A stretch of 53,640 nt of DNA from Roseovarius sp. (GTDB taxonomy: Bacteria; Pseudomonadota; Alphaproteobacteria; Rhodobacterales; Rhodobacteraceae), in the NCBI GenBank assembly GCA_026709325.1, contig JAPOTF010000186.1:1-53640 (forward strand). The letters run 5' to 3'. Positions 47,293-53,640 of the stretch are shown one piece after another. Each line of letters opens with the position of its first letter. Within the stretch, counting starts at the first letter, position 1. A model generated the notes under the pieces. The model ran no database searches and had not been told where the DNA came from. It was given only the letters and a program-made list of their open reading frames with translations. Both the position numbers and the translations under genes were made by a program.

Positions 47293-48411
47293 TCACTGTC
47301 CTCCGCGGCTCTGGTTGCGCAATTCGTTGAGAGGCAGATATGGCACCACGCCGGAGCCACCCACGGAGGATTCGTCAAGAATGATCTTGTTCATGCCGCC
47401 AAGCACATCTTCCATCGCCTCGATGTAAAGCCGCTTTCGGGTTACCTCCGGTGATTTTACATATTCCGCGAGAACGGCGGAAAACCGGCTTGCCTCACCT
47501 TCGGCCTCGTTGACCACCTGAGCCCGATAACCTTCAGCCTCTTCAAGGGTCTGAGCCGCCTGACCGCGTGCTTCGGCAAGAACCCGTGCCGCATATGCGT
47601 CCGCCTCCTTTTCGAGACGATCACGTTCCTGCTCGGCGGCCTGCACCTCGCGGAAGGCGTCAATCACCTCTCGTGGAGGATCCGCCTTGTCAAAGTTTAC
47701 CCGAATTATGTTTACGCCGCTGTCATAGCTGTCGAGAGTCAGCTGGATCAAATCTTCAAGTCGTGACGCGATAACGCCGCGGTCGCGGTTTAAAATTGGC
47801 GCAAGCTGCGATTGCGCGATAATCTCGCGCATTGCCGATTCACTTACCGCGCGTATTGTCTGGCGCGGATCGCGAAGGTTGAACAGGTATTTTGCGGGGT
47901 CCGAAATGTTCCATACCACCTGGAAATCGATATCAACGATGTTTTCATCTCCGGTAAGCATCAGTCCGGCATCGCTGCCTGTTCCGCCGACGCCGATATC
48001 TTCGTTTTGCTCTCGAGTCACTGGAAGTTTCTCGAAGGTGACGAGTGGCCATGGGGCAAAGTTAAGCCCCGGATTGGTGGTGCGATAATATTCGCCAAGA
48101 AACAGTTCGACGGCCTGTTCTTCCGGCTTTACCGTATAGAAGCTGGAAGCGCCCCAGAGAACCGCCGCGATGGCCACGATCAAAAAGACAAATCTGCGGC
48201 TGATTCCCGGTCCGCCGCCGCGGCCGCCGGTTCCGCGCGTTCCGTCGCGTCCACCCATAAGCACTCTAAGCTGATCCTGACCGCGTTTAAAAACCTCGTC
48301 GATTTCGGGGATTCCCGGACCGGTTTCGGCAGGCTTCCGCCCGCCCTTGTCGTCGTCTCGTCCGTTTCCCCTGTTTCCGCCGCCCCAGGGGCCGCCAGAA
48401 TTTCCAGCCAT
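47293..48411 (-). CDS. hflK: HflK, regulator of the FtsH protease
   Basis: 372 residues. Glycine-rich N-terminus (GNSGGPWGGGNRGNGRD), one membrane segment (RFVFLIVAIAAVLWGASSFY), SPFH domain with TVKPEEQAVELFLGEYY, then alanine/glutamate-rich coiled coil. Partner of HflC in the FtsH supercomplex. First gene of the hflK-hflC-DUF2065-degP unit; 82 bases after gor, where no clear promoter pair is seen. Confidence 0.95.
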   Translation of the reverse strand: MAGNSGGPWGGGNRGNGRDDDKGGRKPAETGPGIPEIDEVFKRGQDQLRVLMGGRDGTRGTGGRGGGPGISRRFVFLIVAIAAVLWGASSFYTVKPEEQAVELFLGEYYRTTNPGLNFAPWPLVTFEKLPVTREQNEDIGVGGTGSDAGLMLTGDENIVDIDFQVVWNISDPAKYLFNLRDPRQTIRAVSESAMREIIAQSQLAPILNRDRGVIASRLEDLIQLTLDSYDSGVNIIRVNFDKADPPREVIDAFREVQAAEQERDRLEKEADAYAARVLAEARGQAAQTLEEAEGYRAQVVNEAEGEASRFSAVLAEYVKSPEVTRKRLYIEAMEDVLGGMNKIILDESSVGGSGVVPYLPLNELRNQSRGGQ

Positions 48412-48493
48412 GGCAAGTTTTTCCTTTTCGTTTAAGGCGACAATTTTCGCGTTTTGTATAAAATGTGTGTCGAGGGAGCGAATTTCAAGTTGT

Positions 48494-49846
48494 TTATGAC
48501 GGATCCTTCATGGTTACCAGTTCCTCCGACATGGTTGGATGCACTGCGCATGTGCGGTCAAAGTCATTCTTTGTGGCCCCCATTTTTACGGCAATTGCGG
48601 CAAGTTGAATCATCTCCCCCGCTCCCGGAGCGACAATGTGGCAGCCCAATACCCTGTTTGTGGACCGACTGACAACCAGTTTCATAAAGGCCATTTCCTC
48701 ACGGCCCGCAAAACCTTGCTGCATGGGTTTAAATGTTGTCCTGTATATGTCGACCGCTTCATTTTTTCGCGCGTCTTCCTCGGACAGACCCACCGATCCG
48801 AATTCGGGACGGGTGAATACCGCCGTCGCAACGAGATCATGGTCAACCGGAGTGGGGCGTCCTTCAAATACGGTCTGAACGAAAGCCATTCCCTCTCGAA
48901 TTGCAACGGGAGTCAGATTAACCCGATTGGTGACATCGCCAATGGCATATATCGATGGAACACTGGTCTGACTGTAATCATCGGTAATGATCTCGCCCCT
49001 GGTCCCAAGCTTCACACCCGTTTTCCGCAAATTCATGTCACCGCTATTGGGGGATCTGCCTGTGGCAAACATAACCTGCTCGAACATCCTGACGGTGCCA
49101 TCCTCTGCCGTTACATGGTGTCCGCCGTTTTTTGGCTCAATCCCCGAGATGTTTGTGTCGAGATTGAGATCGATGCCCGACCGGATCATTTCCCGAGAGA
49201 TGACATCCCTGGCTTCGACATCAAAGCCGCGCAATATCCGCTCGCCGCGATAATACTGCGTCACATTGGCGCCAAGCCCGCCAAGGATGCACGCGAACTC
49301 GCAGGCAATGTATCCCCCGCCGATTATCAGAAGCGATTTTGGCAATTCCCGCAGGTGGAAGATTTCATTCGAGGTTATGGCGCATTCCGCGCCGGGCGTG
49401 TTTGGCTTGACGGGCGTCCCGCCTGTGGCAATCAGTATGTGCTTTGCGGTTTTCGTTGCGCCATCGGCGAGCTCAACCGTGTGCGGGTCCATTAAACGCG
49501 CCCGGGTGTCATGGCATTCGACGCCATTGTCTTTCAAAACGGATCGATAGATTCCTTCGAGGCGATCAAGTTCGGAATGAAGTTTGCCCTTGAATTCATT
49601 CCAGCTGAATCCGCCTGCCTGGACCTTCCAGCCATATGCCTTTGCATCACCTATGGTACTGGAATACTCGCTGGCATAAACCATCAGTTTTTTTGGCACG
49701 CACCCCCGTATTACACAGGTGCCGCCATATCTGTCCTCTTCCGCCAGTGCCGTTTTTGCACCGCTTTGAGCGGCCATTCGGGCGGCTCTAACACCGCCGG
49801 ATCCGCCGCCGATAACAAAAAGATCATAATCAAAGGAATTGCTCAC
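48494..49846 (-). CDS. gor: Glutathione-disulfide reductase
   Basis: 450 residues, FAD-dependent pyridine nucleotide-disulfide oxidoreductase. FAD loop IGGGSGGVRAARMA, redox disulfide GGTCVIRGCVPKKL (Cys44/Cys49), NAD(P) loop IGGGYIACEFACILGGLG, YAIGDVT, and the C-terminal catalytic His-Glu segment CAVHPTMSEELV. Reduces oxidised glutathione. Separated from rpiA by three bases, so the two are co-transcribed. Confidence 0.95.
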   Translation of the reverse strand: MSNSFDYDLFVIGGGSGGVRAARMAAQSGAKTALAEEDRYGGTCVIRGCVPKKLMVYASEYSSTIGDAKAYGWKVQAGGFSWNEFKGKLHSELDRLEGIYRSVLKDNGVECHDTRARLMDPHTVELADGATKTAKHILIATGGTPVKPNTPGAECAITSNEIFHLRELPKSLLIIGGGYIACEFACILGGLGANVTQYYRGERILRGFDVEARDVISREMIRSGIDLNLDTNISGIEPKNGGHHVTAEDGTVRMFEQVMFATGRSPNSGDMNLRKTGVKLGTRGEIITDDYSQTSVPSIYAIGDVTNRVNLTPVAIREGMAFVQTVFEGRPTPVDHDLVATAVFTRPEFGSVGLSEEDARKNEAVDIYRTTFKPMQQGFAGREEMAFMKLVVSRSTNRVLGCHIVAPGAGEMIQLAAIAVKMGATKNDFDRTCAVHPTMSEELVTMKDPS

Positions 49847-49849
49847 GGC

Positions 49850-50641
49850 TTAAATTCCCAATTCCGCCACCAGGGCGTCAAACGCATGCATATCCGCATC
49901 GTCCGTTCTTGTGTCGCCCTCTTTCACGTTTCTTGTTTCGACGGTTCCCTTGTCATCCGCGAAAATCCCGATATCGCACATGTTTACGAACAGTCCGTTT
50001 TCCACAACTCCGGGAACCATGTTCAGGTGGGAGGACAGAACACCGGCATTTCCAATCCGGGCGAGATTTAAATCAAGGATATGGTTGCCCCCGTCTGTTG
50101 CAAATGGTTTCGATCCGTTCATTCTAAGCCCTATACTGCGTGAGATGTAGTTTAGCGAGCCAAGCACATCATCAATTTGCGATTTTGTAATGGGCAAGCC
50201 AAATGGCGCAACCTCAACCGGAAGAGGGTATGCTCCGAGAGTTTCAACGCGTTTGCCGGAATCGGCAATTACAATCATAAGCGATGACGAGGAGGCGATG
50301 ATTTTCTCGCGCAGGAGCGCTCCGCCTCCGCCCTTTACAAGAGTGAATTCGCCGTCGACTTGATCCGCGCCATCAATGGTAACGTCCATTTCCTTGACTT
50401 TATCAGCGTCGATTGTCTTCAGGCCGACCTGACGGGCCAGCTTTTCGGTGGAATTTGATGTGGGGACGCATGTCAGATTTAGATTTTCCCGCCGGGCCTT
50501 CAGGCCAAGACAGCGAATCATCCAGGAAGACGTGGAACCTGTGCCCAGTCCGACGCACATTCCGTCCTCAATGTATTCAACGGAGCGCATGGCGGCGGTC
50601 AACTTGGCTTTGTCGACGCTTGACAATGATCCGGTCATCAT
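49850..50641 (-). CDS. rpiA: Ribose-5-phosphate isomerase A
   Basis: 263 residues. Interconverts ribose-5-phosphate and ribulose-5-phosphate in the pentose phosphate pathway. GMCVGLGTGSTSSWMI, TIDGADQVDGEFTLVKGGGGALLREK (acid/base region, read here as DGADQVDG then KGGGGALLREK) and ATDGGNHILDL are diagnostic. Start at 50641 or three bases later (two adjacent ATGs); the frame open further upstream to 50776 is not conserved. Upstream on the reverse strand is a TATAAC-like -10, with no good -35. Confidence 0.95.
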   Translation of the reverse strand: MMTGSLSSVDKAKLTAAMRSVEYIEDGMCVGLGTGSTSSWMIRCLGLKARRENLNLTCVPTSNSTEKLARQVGLKTIDADKVKEMDVTIDGADQVDGEFTLVKGGGGALLREKIIASSSSLMIVIADSGKRVETLGAYPLPVEVAPFGLPITKSQIDDVLGSLNYISRSIGLRMNGSKPFATDGGNHILDLNLARIGNAGVLSSHLNMVPGVVENGLFVNMCDIGIFADDKGTVETRNVKEGDTRTDDADMHAFDALVAELGI

Positions 50642-50924
50642 GAACCTCAAAGTTTGCAATGCGGTTATACGCGCGTTTTCGGGTATTTGCGAGTGCGAAA
50701 TGTCAATGCCGGCAGAGTGATGCCGGTTTGATCGCGGCCTTTGAAGGTAAATGTGGGCAATAGGCGTCGGGCGCAACGCGTTTTCACGTTTTTTGCCGCT
50801 TTAAGGCGCTTTTGCGGCGAATCCTTGGCACATGTGAAGTCGCAAACGGGATTTTAGAAAATCCAAGATGTCAGATGCCGCTCGGGCGGCGCAACGTGCA
50901 CAGCTTTCCGGGACGTTATTGCCG

Positions 50925-52298
50925 ATGTTTCTTTCCGTTTTCGAAATCTTCAAGATCGGTGTCGGACCCTCGTCATCCCATACAATGGGACCAATGGTCG
51001 CCGCCGCGAGATTTCTCGATAAAATGCGCGCTTCGCCGTTCAAGTTCTCGGGGATAAGGGCGGCTTTGCACGGAAGTCTTGCATTCACCGGCATTGGTCA
51101 TGCAACCGACAGGGCGGTAATTCTCGGCCTCGCGGGATTTGTTCCGGAGAACTACGATCAGCGTAAAGCCGAGGAGAAACTGCGGCAAATTCGCGATGCG
51201 CATGTGATAGCGCCGCCGGGACTGCCGGAACTCGCGTTTAACCCAAAGGCGGATCTGGCGTTTGATTTCGGCCCCAGTCTGCCGGGGCATGCCAACGGGA
51301 TGATACTTGGAGCAACCGATGGACAGGGCGACGTTCTCCTTGAGGAGACATATTATTCCATAGGCGGCGGTTTTGTAATGACGGAAGCGGAACTTGCCGC
51401 GGGCCGCCATGCGGATGACGGCGACCGGGTTCCCTATGCGTTCGGCACGGCGGCGGAGATGCTCAAGATGGCCGAGACTTCCGGAAAATCCATCGCTGAA
51501 ATGAAAAGGGCGAACGAGATTTCCCGCGGAAATCCGGAGAGGCTGCGCAGCGGAATTTCCGGAATCTGGCGTGTTATGAACGATTGCATCCAACGCGGCC
51601 TTGAAAGCGAGGGCACGCTTCCGGGCGGACTGAACGTTCGCAGAAGGGCAAAGGGCATCCATCAATCGCTCATGTCCGAAAGGGGGACGAATCTGAACGC
51701 GCCACATAAAATAAATGACTGGATAAGTGTGTACGCAATGGCGGTTAACGAGGAAAACGCCGCGGGTGGCCAGGTGGTAACCGCTCCCACCAACGGCGCC
51801 GCGGGCGTTGTTCCCGGCGTTCTCAGATACTGGCTGGACCATGTGCCGGGGGCATCTGAAAGCCGAATAGAGGAATTTCTGCTTACGGCCTCCGCCATTG
51901 GCGGACTGATCAAGTTCAATGCATCCATCAGCGGCGCCGAAGCGGGTTGTCAGGCGGAGGTTGGAAGCGCGGCGGCAATGGCGGCCGCGGGTCTTGCCGC
52001 GGTGTTGGGGGGCACGCCGGTGCAAATTGAAAACGCCGCGGAGATTGCGCTCGAGCATCATCTTGGCATGACCTGCGATCCCATAAAGGGACTGGTGCAG
52101 GTTCCGTGCATAGAGCGAAACGGGCTTGGAGCGATAAAGGCCGTCAGCGCTGCCTCGCTTGCGATGCGGGGAGATGGAACGCATCTCGTTCCGCTTGATT
52201 CATGCATCGAGACAATGCGTCAGACAGGTGCCGACATGAGCGAGAAATACAAGGAAACCTCACTTGGCGGTCTCGCTGTAAACACGCCAAATTGCTAA
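50925..52298 (+). CDS. sdaA: L-serine ammonia-lyase (iron-sulfur type)
   Basis: 457 residues. Deaminates L-serine to pyruvate. [23 protein letters not shown] is the family N-terminus (read here as [18 protein letters not shown]), HRDGDG-equivalent NEENAAGG and [12 protein letters not shown] follow, and three cysteines suited to a 4Fe-4S cluster occur in [16 protein letters not shown] and QVPCIER. I place the start at 50925 by family; an in-frame ATG at 50868 would add 19 residues and neither start has a strong ribosome-binding site. Stop overlaps the next start by one base. Confidence 0.93.
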   Translation: MFLSVFEIFKIGVGPSSSHTMGPMVAAARFLDKMRASPFKFSGIRAALHGSLAFTGIGHATDRAVILGLAGFVPENYDQRKAEEKLRQIRDAHVIAPPGLPELAFNPKADLAFDFGPSLPGHANGMILGATDGQGDVLLEETYYSIGGGFVMTEAELAAGRHADDGDRVPYAFGTAAEMLKMAETSGKSIAEMKRANEISRGNPERLRSGISGIWRVMNDCIQRGLESEGTLPGGLNVRRRAKGIHQSLMSERGTNLNAPHKINDWISVYAMAVNEENAAGGQVVTAPTNGAAGVVPGVLRYWLDHVPGASESRIEEFLLTASAIGGLIKFNASISGAEAGCQAEVGSAAAMAAAGLAAVLGGTPVQIENAAEIALEHHLGMTCDPIKGLVQVPCIERNGLGAIKAVSAASLAMRGDGTHLVPLDSCIETMRQTGADMSEKYKETSLGGLAVNTPNC

Positions 52299-53209
52299 TG
52301 GCCGGCATTGGACGCTCCAGCGGCGGCATCCTGTTGATGGCCTGCTTTGCGCTTGTCGCACCGGGAATGGACGCCTGCGCAAAACTGATAGGAGATGCTC
52401 TGGCGGTGGGGCAGGTTGTCGCCACAAGGTTTTCCATCCAGTTTGCCCTTCTGTTTCCTCTGGCAGCGGCTTTTGGATGGCTGCATCGGCCCCGATCGAA
52501 TGAGATATGGCTGCACATGGCGCGCGGCGCGCTTATCCTGATCGCCACGGCTTTTTTCTTTGTCGCCCTTAGGTATATGCCCATTGCCGACGCGATCTCG
52601 ATATTTTTTGTCGAACCGTTCATCCTTGCGTTGCTGGGAGGCATTATTCTGGGGGAGCGCGTGGGGCCGCGTCGCTATGCGGCCTGCGCGGCTGGCTTTC
52701 TTGGAGCGATGATGGTTATACAGCCAAGTTTCAGGGAAGTGGGGGCCACGGCCCTGCTGCCTCTTGTGACCGCGTTTTCGTTTGCGCTCTACATGATACT
52801 GACCCGGCGAATGGCAAGGCGCATGCATCCGGTTTCCATGCAGGTTTACACCGGGCTGGCGGCATGCGTTTTGGTTTTCCCGCTGCTGTTTCTGTTTGAC
52901 GGTTCCGGAATTCACGCTCTCGATCCCAGCTGGCCCGGGAGACGGGAAATCTGGCTGCTGGCGGGCATTGGCCTGATTGCGACATTAAGCCATCTGTGCA
53001 TCGGCTTTGCATTGTCACTGGCGCCGGCGTCGCTTCTGGCTCCCATTCAGTATCTGGAGATTGCGGGGGCCACGGTTCTTGGCTACGCGATTTTCTCGGA
53101 CCTGCCCGACCTGCCTACATTTGCCGGCATTTTGCTGATTGTGGGATCGGGCCTTTTCGTTTTTTTCAGGGAGCGTCATCTGGAGCGGAGAATCCCTCCC
53201 CCGCCATGA
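52298..53209 (+). CDS. DMT-superfamily (EamA) permease
   Basis: 303 residues with about ten hydrophobic segments and two EamA halves (FSIQFALLFPLAAAFGWL; the SISIFFVEPFILALLGGIILGERVG region, read here as FFVEPFILALLGGIILGE, in the first half; APIQYLEIAGATVLGYAIF in the second). Exporter or importer of small metabolites; substrate unknown. ATG at 52298 overlaps the sdaA stop (TAATG), so it is coupled to sdaA, which hints at an amino acid or related compound. Confidence 0.88.
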   Translation: MAGIGRSSGGILLMACFALVAPGMDACAKLIGDALAVGQVVATRFSIQFALLFPLAAAFGWLHRPRSNEIWLHMARGALILIATAFFFVALRYMPIADAISIFFVEPFILALLGGIILGERVGPRRYAACAAGFLGAMMVIQPSFREVGATALLPLVTAFSFALYMILTRRMARRMHPVSMQVYTGLAACVLVFPLLFLFDGSGIHALDPSWPGRREIWLLAGIGLIATLSHLCIGFALSLAPASLLAPIQYLEIAGATVLGYAIFSDLPDLPTFAGILLIVGSGLFVFFRERHLERRIPPPP

Positions 53210-53347
53210 ACATCGCATGCGGATTTCACGACTGGAAGACTTTTTCACGCGGAAATTTCCGCCAACGTTTGTTTTTCGCAAACTGTGCCTTCTTCCATGA
53301 AAAAACTGATGAGCAACTTGCAAAATTATGATGTCGAGTGAATTTAT

Positions 53348-53378
53348 TGCCCTTATCGGGCATTTTCCCCTTTTTTTC
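53348..53378. terminator. Terminator-like hairpin after the DMT permease
   Basis: TGCCC (53348-53352) pairs with GGGCA (53358-53362), followed by TTTTCCCC and a run of seven T. Short stem, so moderate support. Confidence 0.4.
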
Positions 53379-53640
53379 AGTCGACATGGCGTTTTGCGGG
53401 TTTCAGGCGCGCATGGGCGACTGTCCGGAGCGGCTGCCCGGGGCGGTTTTGAACGGTTTTGGCAGGGTTGAGGGTTGGAACGGGTGACGATGCGCGGAAG
53501 CGCCTTTGCCTCCACGGCCCGGCGCGTATCAGCCCGACATGGTCCTCCTTCTCAAGTTCTCCGGCAAGGGCCCGGTAGAGCGTCTCCCGGTCCGGGAAGG
53601 CGACTCCGCGGACCAGATCCCCCGGATCATCCCGCAAATA
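53377..53640 (-). CDS. Partial reverse-strand frame running off the window, unrecognised
   Basis: 87 codons open from the right edge of the window to a stop at 53377; the start lies outside. Arginine-rich and hydrophilic (LYRALAGELEKEDHVGLIRA, then a basic tail). No domain is recognised. It is high in GC compared with the intergenic sequence to its left. Could be the C-terminus of an accessory or mobile gene, or a chance frame. Confidence 0.3.
   Translation of the reverse strand, partial: YLRDDPGDLVRGVAFPDRETLYRALAGELEKEDHVGLIRAGPWRQRRFRASSPVPTLNPAKTVQNRPGQPLRTVAHARLKPAKRHVD

Noticed and set aside
50973-52184. Long reverse-strand frame (403 codons) inside sdaA
   Set aside because: Antisense shadow of a well-identified enzyme gene, with no independent evidence.

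Overview
The window looks like chromosomal DNA of an alphaproteobacterium, most likely Rhodobacterales-like, of moderate GC content. The evidence is gene order: ubiB-ubiE-fpg-echA-rpsT-dnaA-dnaN-recF-gyrB; heparinase/rsmB/purH/lspA/bamF/M16-M16; dapB-rbfA-truB; and rpiA-gor-hflK-hflC-DUF2065-degP. Alphaproteobacterial marker families (BamF/DUF3035, the SDHAF4-like DUF1674 protein, AddAB) are also present. The genus cannot be named from sequence alone. No rRNA, tRNA or CRISPR array was seen.

Region 1 (1-3.7 kb) is mobile. A complete IS1595-family transposon lies at 84-2788, with perfect 24-bp inverted ends and an 8-bp target duplication (TAATTTTT). Besides its transposase it carries a beta-class DNA methyltransferase with a C-terminal T5orf172/GIY-YIG-like domain. 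The methyltransferase frame is broken at a run of ten G, so it looks phase-variable (or is a decayed or mis-sequenced gene). Both ends of the element carry an inward promoter whose -35 box (TTGACA) is the last six bases of the terminal repeat, and a terminator-like hairpin lies in the methyltransferase leader. Next comes a frameshifted secreted-protein gene.

Region 2 (3.7-18.6 kb) is the replication-initiation neighbourhood: ubiquinone synthesis genes ubiB and ubiE (reverse strand), then fpg, an enoyl-CoA hydratase, rpsT, dnaA, dnaN, recF, a LysE exporter and gyrB (forward), and the start of addB. Region 3 (16-24.2 kb) holds the AddAB recombination helicase-nuclease, a MmgE/PrpD-family protein and a DapA-like lyase. 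Region 4 (24.2-33.3 kb, mostly reverse) covers envelope and housekeeping genes: two M16 peptidases, BamF, LspA, PurH, a heparinase II/III-like protein and RsmB, with a divergent 57-aa DUF1674 protein.

Region 5 (33.3-40.8 kb) is an accessory island between core blocks: about 0.8 kb without a convincing gene, a GC-rich Fic-domain gene, a short SIR2-like remnant, a three-gene TRAP transporter and a DUF1445 hydro-lyase. Region 6 (40.8-53.2 kb) is core again: dapB divergent from rbfA, a NAGPA-domain secreted protein, truB and a DUF1643 gene; then the reverse-strand run rpiA, gor, hflK, hflC, DUF2065 and degP; then L-serine dehydratase and a DMT permease. The window ends in a partial, unrecognised reverse-strand frame.

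The most unusual object is the methyltransferase-carrying IS1595 transposon with its homopolymeric switch, end-embedded promoters and attenuator-like hairpin.
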